Both the position numbers and the translations under genes were made by a program. A stretch of DNA of 45,000 nucleotides from Armadillidium nasatum (lineage: Eukaryota > Arthropoda > Malacostraca > Isopoda > Armadillidiidae): NCBI GenBank assembly GCA_009176605.1, contig SEYY01023860.1:65001-110000 (forward strand), in the 5' to 3' direction. Below are positions 1 to 25,620 of the stretch, piece by piece. Within the stretch, counting starts at the first letter, position 1, and every line of letters begins with the position of its first letter. The notes below the pieces were generated by a model, which saw only the letters and a program-made list of their open reading frames with translations, was not told the origin of the DNA and searched no databases.

Positions 1-293
1 CTGTTCTTAGTAAAAATTGAAATAACACAAATAATGATGATATTAGTAACTAAGCAAAAAAATTGTTACTTTCCATGAGTAACAAAAACTTCTAAACTGT
101 AAATAAAACCCAATTTCAGATTGTAAATTAATGACATTAAAATTAATTATAAAACTTGTATATAACAAAAGAAACCTTTTGATGTGAAACTGATCCAATT
201 CATTGACATACGAGGTTAAGATATTAGTAAGCAAAGCTCTAATGACAACTGTATCAATTATTCATGAATTCTTATCAGAAGTTTATAACAAAC
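1..293 (-). other. syd/JIP3 intron 4, partial
   Basis: Intron sequence following exon 4 of the JIP3/4-like gene, starting at a GTTTGT donor (288-293 on the plus strand). It is AT-rich with no coding exon visible. The rest of the gene lies beyond the left edge. Confidence 0.7.
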
Positions 294-486
294 CTGTTTA
301 AATTAGACAGATTAATTCCTGATAGGCGGGATCTTGCTCCACCCATCTGGTCCAGTCGATCTGTACCACATAAAATTTTTGTTCTTTCCATGTAGTCCAT
401 GTGAGTTTTAAAAAGTTCTGTGTATCTTTCATGCAATTTTGAATATTCTTTTTTAAGTTCATCAACTTTGTCTTCCATTCGACTAG
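294..486 (-). CDS. syd: JNK-interacting protein 3/4 homolog, exon 4
   Basis: The fourth coding exon of a JIP3/JIP4 (Sunday driver) scaffold, which links kinesin-1/dynein cargo transport to JNK signalling. The exon (193 nt) opens after TTTTCAG and closes at CAG|GTTTGT. Two bases complete a codon begun in exon 3, giving A-S-R-M-E-D-K-V-D-E-L-K-K-E-Y, then HERYTELFKTHMDYMERTK. From memory of the family, this matches the vertebrate stretch [28 protein letters not shown], the end of the N-terminal coiled coil. The tail (LDQMGGARSRLSGINLSNLN) is Ser/Arg-rich and less conserved. It ends in phase 2, so another exon must follow to the left. No internal stop or frameshift, so the gene looks intact here. 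Confidence 0.92.
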
Positions 487-659
487 CTGAAAACCACATA
501 ATGGCAATAATAATTATGTAATTACTACTATGGATACTACCGCAATTTTTTCTAATCAAATTAGCTTTTTGCTATATATGAAGTAACAATTTCATAAATT
601 AAAGATAAAATGGCATAGTTTTTTGATTATATGATAAAGGAATGTATTATTTTCAATTT

Positions 660-680
660 TTCATCATCATCATCATCATC

Positions 681-741
<61 letters not shown>

Positions 742-752
742 ATTATTATTAT
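660..752. repeat. Compound (TCA)n-(TTA)n microsatellite
   Basis: About seven TCA units run directly into about 24 ATT/TTA units with a single interruption near 741. The junction suggests a point change in one trinucleotide that then expanded. Confidence 0.9.
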
Positions 753-1068
753 TTCAACGTACAAAAGGAAATTTTAGAGTGGAGTATGATGATATACTAA
801 TTTTCAAAATAAAGTGAGAATTAGGATTTGGTACAAAAACTACGAAGAATAACTTCAAATTTCTGTACATTTGACTCAAGATTGCAATCAAGATGCCAAG
901 TATGAAGTTAAAAACTTACAAAACAGATGTAAAGTATGAGAAGCAAAAGTCATTCATCATCACAATACAAAAGAACCATTTCAAATTAAATCATAATTTT
1001 CATATTAAAAATTCTCTATTAAATAATATATCCTTTCTGTGCACATGAATTTTAATAGTTAACAAGTT

Positions 1069-1107
1069 TAACTATGGTAGCAACTATGGTAGTAACTATG
1101 GTAGCAA
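1069..1107. repeat. 12-bp tandem repeat
   Basis: Three perfect-to-near-perfect copies of ACTATGGTAGYA, at 1071, 1083 and 1095. Y alternates C/T between copies. Confidence 0.85.
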
Positions 1108-1648
1108 CCCATCCTCAAAAAATTGAAAATATGCAAAAATTAAAAATTAAAATCAAAATAACCCATTACAAAACTAGTTCTCAAAGAAGAGAACTACAGA
1201 TGCAACATTTTCAGTGAAGAGGCTCTTTTAATATATTTAATTAATATCACATTTTGCTAAATTTTATGGTTGTTAACTTGTGAGTAGGATGTAAGTTCAA
1301 ACTTTGAATTTTCCTAAAAATACATTTTAAAAAAATGTAATTTTAGTAAATCCAAGATTTACAAATTGGACCAAAGACCCCTACCTACTAAATTTCTTAC
1401 AACTACAAATCTACAGCTCCCATATTAGTATAATCTATATCTCACCCACAGAATAAACAATCATAAAATTTTGCAAAATAGGATATTAAAATTAATTTAA
1501 AAGTTTTTATCTTGTATTCAATAACACCAAAAAAAAATCAAATAAGAGAATTCACACTCCTACACTTGTCATTTTCATTCAACTAAGTTTCATCAATTTA
1601 ATGAAAAAAAATACAGAAATAATAAATAAAAACTATGGGGAAATGAAG

Positions 1649-1649
<1 letters not shown>

Positions 1650-1701
<52 letters not shown>
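1650..1701. repeat. (AAT)n microsatellite
   Basis: About 17 AAT units in intron 3 of the JIP3/4-like gene. Confidence 0.9.
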
Positions 1702-1703
<2 letters not shown>

Positions 1704-1807
1704 AAGTGGTCCAAAATAATATAACTGAAATAATTTAAATACCAAATATTCATAGAAAAACTTTCAAAATAATTCAAATGCCAACACCTATCTTACTTAT
1801 ATCTTAC

Positions 1808-1928
1808 CATGATCTGAAGCATTTCTGTTCTTCAATTCAAACATTCGAACAATTGATTCAAGACTTTCCACTTTTGTTTGACATTGTTTCTTTTCCTCTT
1901 CAACAATATCTTCCAGTTCCAAAAGTTT
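1808..1928 (-). CDS. syd: JNK-interacting protein 3/4 homolog, exon 3
   Basis: A coding exon of 121 nt, too short to stand out as an ORF. It starts after TTTTCAG in phase 0 and ends CATG|GTAAGAT in phase 1. It encodes KLLELEDIVEEEKKQ, then CQTKVESLESIVRMFELKNR, then NASDH. The family has EKFIEFEDSQEQEKKDLQTRVESLESQTRQLELK at this place, so KVESLES and the flanking charged heptads are diagnostic. It forms the middle of the long N-terminal coiled coil. Its phase fits exons 2 and 4 exactly, the best evidence that all four exons belong to one transcript. Confidence 0.92.
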
Positions 1929-1997
1929 CTGAAAATAAAAATCCATGAAAATGTATTGAAATTTAATTCAAAATTATGCTGCCTTAACAGATAGTTT

Positions 1998-2389
<392 letters not shown>

Positions 2390-2740
2390 ATACAGAGATG
2401 GAATTTATTAAAATAATTTTCCATTTTAATATATTTCCAAAGTTCCAAGAGGAAAAAGTATTAATTAACGAGTGTCTCACTAATATCTTTAGACCCACTC
2501 TTCATTTTCCTACTGTACCCAAACAAAAAATACTTAAAACTTCTGTTTATAGGATCACTTACATTTCAACTTAATAGAAATATTCTTACTATAATTGAAG
2601 CTACATTCCTGCAATGCCAGTTCATTCTTATAAATTATAACTCCCTCTCAATTTATAGCTTCTTCAGACACAAAGAATCTCACTCAATGCTTCTCAGATC
2701 CTCATTAATTTAATTATTTAAGTGTACCAGCTATATTGCG

Positions 2741-2908
2741 GCATTTGTAGGCCAAACTGGTCTACAATTGAAAGTAAGGATTGATAAGTATAGAGGAGTT
2801 TCCTTTAGAACAGACCATCCTCTTTGCTCTCCTGTACACTCTGCCATAAAAGACCATGGACATACGCACCCTTTTTCTTCATTAAATTTTACTGTTCTTC
2901 AAGTATAG
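2741..2908 (+). pseudogene. GIY-YIG-like relic, possibly Penelope-type element
   Basis: An open stretch of 55 codons ending in TAG reads AFVGQTGLQLKVRIDKYRG, then VSFRTDHPLCSPVHSAIKDH. The pattern (hydrophobic)-x-G-Q-T-G...L...R...(K/H)xR resembles the GIY-YIG endonuclease end of Penelope-like retroelements. The canonical GIY and YIG tyrosines are not clear, there is no start codon, and no RT lies nearby, so this is at best a small relic. It overlaps the fold-back at 2837-2963. Confidence 0.3.
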
Positions 2909-2963
2909 AGAAATCGGAAGAAGAAAAAGAGTATGTATCTCCATGGTCTCTTATAGCAGAGTG
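2837..2963. repeat. 44-bp inverted repeat (fold-back)
   Basis: The arms at 2837-2880 and 2920-2963 match at 38 of 44 positions with a 39-nt loop. Both contain AGACCATGGA and end in CTTTTTCTTC. Confidence 0.8.
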
Positions 2964-3505
2964 TTCAGGCTGACATCTTGTTTCTTATTTTTTGCATGTT
3001 TCTTTTTATTTCTTGCATATATATCATCTTTCTTTTACAATTTTCATCTTTTATGCCATTTTCTTAATTTGTGAACAAAATATATATTTGCTTCACTTGT
3101 TTCTCTCTTGATTTTCTCCAAATTTCATAATTTCCTGGGAGTTTCAACTTGTAGCCCTAATTCTGAGTTTAGGCTAGACCTGATTTATATACTTGCTATT
3201 TCTGTTGCCTTTTCCTATTTCTTTTATGTCTGACTCTCTCTCCTATTCCTATTGATTTACTTATCTCTTATATTATTTTATATTTTACTCTTCTTTCTGG
3301 CTTTTTTTAATCCAAACTCTAGACCTAGTATTCTACTTAATTTATATTTTTGTTTTCCTCCATTGCTCTATTCACAGTTTCCAAATCTCCAAAATTTATA
3401 TTTCCTATATCACCACCATCATAATCCAAACTTCCATCATACTTTCAACTCAGGGCTAGGGTGGCTTCTACCACATCGGTTTCCACATACGCAAATACAA
3501 TCAAA

Positions 3506-3612
<107 letters not shown>

Positions 3613-4131
3613 GTCATTCCACACCAACTGAATAAATGCTCCCCACCTCACCTTTTTTGATTTTAATTAAATTTTATGTAGGTGATGGCCTGGGGTTTAA
3701 TAGAAACCACACCATACTTTGGCTGAAATGGTCTCCATTTGAGAACCCCAGCCTGAGACTATCACACTCAACTTTACAAAGAGGCATGTTGAAGTCCTTA
3801 TGGTGCAGCTGGATATGGTTGTAGAAACCTAAAAATGGTCTCTTAATAAATACATTTGTCTGTACAATTAAAAAGTGAGGTCAATATGACTCGAAAAAAA
3901 TTACGTTTGATTCCTATTTTTGGTTAAATTTGGGAAAAATGCAAAATCAAAGTTAAAAGACCAAACTTCAATGTCTAACAACTTTCAAACTACAAACTCT
4001 AGAGTTACCAAATTTTCCTGAGCGATTTACACATACATAATGATTATTATTGTAAAAGTACAAGTTTCTATTACTATTCTTTTTTGTGATAGAAGGCCAA
4101 ATGGAATGACAAAGATTTGGAAAAAAATTTT

Positions 4132-4680
4132 GTATACCCAACCATATTGGGGCTGTGCACAGAAATTTTTTTTTTTTTAAATTCCTATTCACAGCCTCAA
4201 AATAGCTGGGTATACAATAAATTGTTCTAAATAAAAACTGGGTATCTCACCCAACTGTACAACTTCTGAAAATTTCATGAACTTATCATGGGTAGAAAAA
4301 ATTTTATGCCCAAAAATATTACTTTTTACAAAAAAAATATTTGATGTTTCATGAAATGTAAAATTTTTATAATAATATTGAGAATAACTTTTTTTTCTAC
4401 CAGTAACAAGTTCATAAAATTTTCAAAGGTTGGATAGTTGGGTGAGATACACATTTTTTATTTAGAAAAATATTTTGTATACCCAACCATTTTGATGCTG
4501 TGCACAGGAAATGTTTTTAAAAATTTTCCATGCACAGTGTCAAAAATTGTTGGGTATACAAAAAATTGTTTTAAATAAAAAATGTGCATTTCACACAACT
4601 ATACCTCTGAAAATTTCAAGAACTCATCATAGGTAGAAAAAAGGTTATGCCCAAAAATTTTTAAGAAAAAAAATTTGATA
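4132..4680. repeat. Nested palindromes with partial tandem duplication
   Basis: Two hairpins of about 84 bp (4132-4215 and 4477-4559) both begin GTATACCCAACC and end with its approximate complement GGGTATAC. Between them, 4230-4300 and 4384-4461 are also inverted copies of each other. The whole 428 bp is therefore one palindrome whose arms are themselves hairpins. From 4560 to about 4680 a direct copy of 4216-4340 follows. No protein is visible. Confidence 0.75.
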
Positions 4681-5182
4681 TTTCATGATTACTAGATATT
4701 CATAGTAATTAGACATTTTTTGGGCAGCCATGAAAATTTCAAGTATAACAAAATGAATATAGATGATTTAAATATCTACAGGTCAATTATCAAGTAATTT
4801 TGACAAATTTGCATAAAATTGGAATAAATTTTACTACAGTACACATGTCCAAACACGTTCTTTTTTCCTTCAAATTATTTCTAGATAATCTATAATACTA
4901 TTCTTATCCATTTATATTTAATAAAAAGCACTATGGAATAGCCATTTTCAAATAATATTAATTGTTTAGTTTTACCCCATTTCATTTTTTTGTCACACAC
5001 AATTTAAATTTGTTTTTTTTTAAATACTAATTTTCCTATTTCCATATACTTTATATTAAAATATTCAGAAAGGTTCATATTTCCCAAAAAAGTTATACAT
5101 ATAGTTATATCATGTAATCCCAATTTCTCGCACATTCTGAAAGTCAAAATTTTCAAAAATTTATTTAGTTTTACCACATTTT

Positions 5183-5299
<117 letters not shown>

Positions 5300-5406
5300 C
5301 CTGAGCATATAATAATAATAATTTGCAATAAGGATCAATGCGGAGTCTATATACCAGCACTACTCTTTTGCAAGTTAATTTGAATTGAATTAAAAAAAAG
5401 TCTTAC

Positions 5407-5493
5407 CTGTTCTGAACCTTTTCGAAGCTGCTTTTCTCTCTCATACTGTGTAACAAGCTGCTCATTATCTTCACGAAGGAGTTCTACTTCCAC
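5407..5493 (-). CDS. syd: JNK-interacting protein 3/4 homolog, exon 2
   Basis: A small exon of 87 nt (29 codons), phase 0 at both ends, between TTTTAG and CAG|GTAAGA. It encodes [20 protein letters not shown], then KQLRKGSEQ. The family has [29 protein letters not shown] here, one of its most conserved blocks, so the call is secure. It is the first part of the N-terminal coiled coil that follows the RH1 domain. Confidence 0.94.
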
Positions 5494-6555
5494 CTAAAAT
5501 TTAAGAAATTTAAATGTTTCTTTTGAAAATACGGGTTTTCAGAAACTTTTTAAAAATATGGGTTTATAACTATAGATGACAAATTTAAAAACTATAAATT
5601 CTTTTTCAATGCAAGACTACAGTATATTTATCCCAAAAATTAAATAAAATAAATAAATTATAAACTGCATTGCAGATTTTTATTTATTTAGGAAATATTT
5701 TTTTTACTAATAAAATCCTGTATCTAAAAAGGATGAAGAAAATATAAAAACAAATATGATACAGAATATACTGGGTATCTTTCAGCATATACAACCTAAA
5801 ACTATACATAATAAACATTACTCATGAAATCTATTATATCATGGTTATATTATCAAATAGAATGACAGAAATAAGAGTTAGCATCCCAAGCAATGTTAAT
5901 TATTTTTTTTATTTTATTTAATTTTTATTATTATGCACAAAACTATTATGATGCACCTATAATTATATGTAATAATGTCGATTGCAGAATTATTTAAAAT
6001 TCCTGCAATCGTTCCACATTGGGCAAAAACTTGGTTGAAAACTAGTTTCCCAGTCAAAAATACAAAAAAAATAAATAAATAAATAACCATGCTGGCAATA
6101 AAATCACTTAAGGTTCTTCATCTAATGTACTCGTAATTTATGCTTTTGTTTTGGATTTCAGAAATCATTTTCATTTGGAGAAAAGTTTGGAATTCTGAAA
6201 TTATGGTTTCAAATCACATTTGGAGTTTGATTGGGGATTATAAATTTGGTTGAGGATCTTACATGGTTGCAGATTTTTCTCAAAAATTAAATCATCAGTG
6301 TCCATCTCCAGAAGGATATCAGTTTCCAAAGAAGGTGCCACAAGCATAAGAAGTAACAGTCTCCATCGAAAAGGGACAATGTAAGAAACTGAATAAAAAA
6401 TTGAGTACAGGAAAGGGATATTAGTTTTTTCTCTATTTTTACTAACCTTCTTCCTCTCTCACAAAACATTATTTTTTCATGTATGAGTGAGGCTGGATAA
6501 TTAAGATTAATGCAGAAAAGAGATATTGGACATTGATTAAGGGTTAATGGCAATA

Positions 6556-6584
6556 ATATAGTATATATATATATATATATAATA

Positions 6585-6644
<60 letters not shown>

Positions 6645-6662
6645 TATATATATATAATTATA
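6556..6662. repeat. Imperfect (TA)n tract
   Basis: TA units interrupted by several AATAAT and ATTA slips, so probably older than the perfect tracts. Confidence 0.9.
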
Positions 6663-7240
6663 GATAAGATTTGATAGCCAATAATAATATAAAGTTGAAT
6701 TTGAAAAAAATTCAATTTAAACCAACACTTATATTTTATTGTGGGTGAAGAAGTTTATTAAAAATAAAAGGAGTTAAGTTAGGAGGAGTAGAAATTTGTG
6801 TGATTGAGAAAGTGTAGGTGGAAAGGAAGAATATCAACAATCAGCACCAGAGCTATTGTTCACAATCTGCTAGTCTTGTGACAATCCTGACTGACATTTT
6901 AGTTCAGAAAGAAGCCCAATAAACCTGACCTGTGAGAGTATACAGAAGGAACCTTTTCTTCCCCTACAGAACTTCACAAAGTGAGCTTCTTAAATTCTGT
7001 CTGTGCTTGTTAGTGCAAATAGGCAGGGAGAATAACTGAATAGTCTTTTAGTCAATTGGGTTGACAGAATTCCAACATAGAACATTATCCCTTTTTTCAA
7101 ATATCTAACACTCTTTACACTTTGAGTTGTTTATCATTTAGGATTTAATTATACATTACCCAAACTTCTCATAATAGTGTTTTGTTCTCCTTTCATTTGG
7201 ATGTCAATAGGTTTTGCTAAATTTTATTTAGATAGATAGG

Positions 7241-7403
7241 TATTTACCAATACCGAGTACCAATACCAATTTCTTACTGAACTCATGAAGGTTGAAACAA
7301 GATTGAAAATATTCAAAGACAATAAAATTTAGGTTTTATGCTATTCATAATATCTAGTTATTTGAAGTCACATCACTAAATGACGCTATTTATAAGTGAT
7401 GTA
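7241..7403 (+). repeat. Repeat C, copy 1 (joined to LINE A)
   Basis: Shares ACTGAACTCATGAAGG, GAAAATATTCAA, AAAATTTAGGTTTT and a following TAGTTA..TCACATxxCTAAA block with 32348-32564 and, inverted, 33362-33558. In all three places it passes into LINE A sequence at the same point (GGTTGGTGCCACC or a variant). Confidence 0.7.
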
Positions 7404-8745
7404 CGGTTGGTGCCACCATGACTTTGCAGCTGACTTGCGCTAGTACACAATATTTTCTTCATTAATTTCTGCTACATTCCCAGTCTTCAATCCAATTTTC
7501 ACCTCATTAAATGCCACCTCTCTTTCCCTTAACAGAATCTCAGGTGCTTGAACATATTTGATAGCAAACCATTTTCTGTTTCCTCTTACTGTTTCTACCC
7601 TCAATTTTCAGTCAAAGGAGATTGTTGTGCATATGTGTGCAACAATTTTGTTTGCACACATGTCTATAATTTGGAGTCTTTCGAATTTTCAACCTTGTGG
7701 CTTAAGCTCTCTTGCCATTCTACAACTAAATTCATTTATTCTGATCATTTATATCCTAATTCTACTGACTATCCTAATTCTTTTACCATCTAAACTCCAA
7801 AATAGAGCACATTCTCTCTTCTCCTTTCTCAGAAATCATCATAGGTGATTTCAATGTTCACTGCCACCAAAGAATTTCTTCTAGTTTTCATGATACAGCT
7901 GGTGAATGTGCCTTCCAATTCTCAATCCGAAACAACCTTGAGCAGTCGGTGCAGCTCCCTACTTATATCCCTGTTCATTTTAGAGATTAACCCAAAATAC
8001 TAAACCTTTTATAAATTTCCAATCTTTATTCTGTCAAACACAATCCTCTTCTGATCACTTTCTTTTCCTTATCTTTCCTATTCTTCTGTATACTCTTCTA
8101 AGTTTTTCGCAAGACACCTATTGTGAAATGTTTGTGACATTTCGGTGTACAAGCTAGCCAAACTTGCATTTGTATTTCTTCAGTTTCCTGTGGAATGATT
8201 ATCACTTCTGTGGAAGGGGTGTGCTAAGCACATTACCAACATGATTCTTTCTGGCATGGAGATATACATTATATAATCTTTCCCTTCTACTAAACCTTAC
8301 AAACCTTGGGTTAACTCTGTTGGTTCTCATGCTATCTCCTGTAGGGATATTGCCTTCAGAAATTACCATTGTCTTCAAACTTCAGAAACTCATACAATCA
8401 GGCAAAATCTGTTCTTTGTAACACCAAAAACTCATAATTTTCTGGTTCCTCTTCCTCACATTCTTTCTAGAATTTTGAAAAAAATGTCAATTCAAACTTT
8501 GCTTTTTCCTCTTTCCCACTTCTAGTATCTTTTTTCGACACAACTGCTGTTTTACCTTCTTCTAAAGCTGAACTCTTCACTCAAACTTTTGCCACTAATT
8601 TAACCTAAGAAGATTTTGGAGCTATACCTCCTCCTATAATCTCTCATAACTCATTTATGACTAAAATTGTAATTTCTTTTAATAATGTCATGTCTGCTCA
8701 TTCTGAGCATAACACTAAGAAGGAGTTTGTCATAATGGTATCTAG
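7404..8745 (+). mobile_element. LINE A fragment 6, decayed
   Basis: A much-mutated plus-strand copy of the 5' half of LINE A, covering the endonuclease region and the start of the RT-linker. Readable pieces include the equivalents of WLKLSCHSTTKFI, then IIIGDFNVHCHQ (endonuclease catalytic D/N) and NNLEQSVQLPT. Many stops and frameshifts are present. It ends near an AACACTAAGAAGG block (about 8713), so it lacks the RT core and the 3' end. Confidence 0.8.
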
Positions 8746-10140
8746 GGACAGACAGGGGTTGAAATTTTGCCAGGACCAGGGCACTGGCCAGGGATACCTA
8801 AAATTTATAAAGAGGTCAAGAGCACTAAAATTTTAGGTTAAGAATTAGATATAATTTTAATTGAGTTTAATTTAATTATAAGGAAGGAGTAGAATAACCA
8901 GCATTCAATAAAATTATGATTTTATACATTTTTTAAGAAAAAATGTAAGAAAATTACAGATTTTTATGAATCTGAAAACATTACAAAAATTTTGAAAAAA
9001 TATTTTTTTGATTAATAATAGTGATTTAACAGGTTTACTTAGATAAGACCTTAAATAAATATATATTTGAAAAATGTAAGATATAAAATTATCAATATAA
9101 CCTTTATTTATACATATATATAACTGCTATGTTACTGAACATGAATCAAATATTTTTCTTGTTAAATAGTTATTGCTTTCTCAAAAATTATTATTACTGA
9201 TATTTTAAAATAAACTTCCATTTATTTTTCTTGGAACAAACTCTAATCAATTAATAATAAATATCAAAATTATATGATTTATTAAAGGTTAAGTAATAAC
9301 TAAAAATTTTTCTATGTAATTAGCTATAGAATTATTTTATATATTCTATTATTTTGTAGAAGTTAGGAACTCATCTATTTGGTAAATATGCAATTTACTT
9401 CTGTAGCTAGTATTTAGTTCTTATTCAAAATATAAACTGGAAACGTAATATATATTGAAGAAAAAATATTTAAATATGGGGGAAATCAAATTCAGTAAAT
9501 TAAAATACACTTAAGATAGTAAAAATAGATTTTAATCATCATAGAGCTTAACTGTTATCTGCAACTTTGGCATTATATAAGATATTAGGCAGAGAGAAAA
9601 TAATATGAAAATATAGATATAGGAATATATTGATACTAATCTAACAAACTAGTTTGATTTGAAGGATAAATGTACACTAATAGAGTGCAAATAAGCCTAA
9701 TGTAAATAAAAAAAGTAAAATAAAAAAAATTTTAAAATATACTTTTTAAGTATTTCAAATATCTAGTAATAACATTTTCTCTATATTAATATCAATATTT
9801 TTTGTGATATTCTCTGCTTATGGACATTCAGTTTAGTCAACCTAATTATGTCATTTTATAATAGGATTTTAATACTTTAACTAATCTTAAATTTATTGAA
9901 TTTGATTTTCCCCTAAATTTAAAGTTTTCCTTTAATATATATTACATTTCCAGTTCATTTTTTGAATAACAATATCAGATAAGAGACGTAAATTAAATAT
10001 TAACTATTTAAAAACCATTTTTCTTGTATTGCTTATTTTTATACAATACATTATAGTTACATGATTACAAAATATTAATAGAGAAATAATAATTATTTTA
10101 TTAAAAACTAATCAAATCGTAACAATAAGACATTCCTTAC

Positions 10141-10359
10141 CTCATGTTCTTGATTTTCTGTATATGCGAGGTCAAGACATTCCAAAATATTGACAACTAA
10201 AGGCATTAAATCTTTAACAACATCTTCATCATATTTTGTGATCATTCTTTCAAATTCTTGATAGACTGTACCAGCAAGAGACTGGACTTTCTCAGACATC
10301 ACAATGTGAGACTCATCATGAGAGTTGTAAACTGTCTCACCTTCCATCATGTCATCCAT
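10141..10359 (-). CDS. syd: JNK-interacting protein 3/4 homolog, exon 1 (RH1 domain)
   Basis: First coding exon, 73 codons, ending GAG|GTAAGG in phase 0. It starts [20 protein letters not shown] and continues [20 protein letters not shown], then [20 protein letters not shown]. The family equivalent, recalled from SPAG9/JIP4, is [36 protein letters not shown]. The segment from about residue 27 to 73 is the RH1 domain, a kinesin-binding helical module. Start choice: the first ATG of the open frame is used. Met4 or Met5 would also align with the vertebrate start, so the true start could be 9-12 nt further in. Splicing to exon 2 restores [18 protein letters not shown], as in the family. The gene runs leftward out of the window. 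Confidence 0.95.
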
Positions 10360-20959
<10,600 letters not shown>

Positions 20960-20960
20960 C

Positions 20961-25268
<4,308 letters not shown>

Positions 25269-25620
25269 ACCTCCTATGGGCAAAGGCCAGAGGCCTACTA
25301 ATTTACACCAGGGTTAGGCCAATACCGGAACCCGATCGTTACAAGCTGACATGTCTCGAGACATGGCTCTTGAAAGTGTTCAAGTCAAAGGAAGTTGAGA
25401 AACAGATAAAGGGAGTGTGTTCCAGAATTTACTCTTAGAGTAAATATAAAATTGAGCATATAACGATTAAGTCTGGGGTCAGAGAGTTGGATAGAGAAAG
25501 GATGAGACTGTGTACAAAGGCCCGTCGCACGAGCCCTTCTCAATGGAGGAGGTATGCGACGGGATAATTTAGAAGAGCAGTGTCCATTGTAATAGCTATA
25601 GTATAGAAAGAGTCACGCAA
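25269..25620 (-). mobile_element. LINE A-3, 3' part
   Basis: The minus-strand LINE A 3' end: a decayed terminal hairpin (25270-25293), the 3' UTR, and the C-terminal codons including the equivalent of IPPPLR near 25540. It stops at CACGCAA, where LINE B-1 is inserted, and resumes at 28621. Confidence 0.88.

Larger units (their letters stand above)
487..1807 (-). other. syd intron 3
   Basis: An AT-rich intron of 1321 nt with consensus ends. It holds three simple repeats (listed separately) and no recognisable mobile element or exon. Confidence 0.75.
5494..10140 (-). other. syd intron 1
   Basis: An intron of 4647 nt. It contains an imperfect (TA)n tract, a 160-bp repeat segment joined to a decayed LINE A fragment (7241-8745), and otherwise AT-rich sequence (5494-6555, 6663-7240, 8746-10140) with no exon or clear repeat. 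The stretch 6830-7060 is less AT-rich but has no ORF. Confidence 0.7.

Noticed and set aside
275-559. Extending JIP exon 4 to the whole open frame
   Set aside because: Residues before ASRMEDK and after NLN are intronic: consensus acceptor and donor and matching phases set the exon at 294-486.
8740-8830. Possible element end at GGTATCTAGGG...AGGGATACC
   Set aside because: The inverted match is too short and no second copy is visible in the window.
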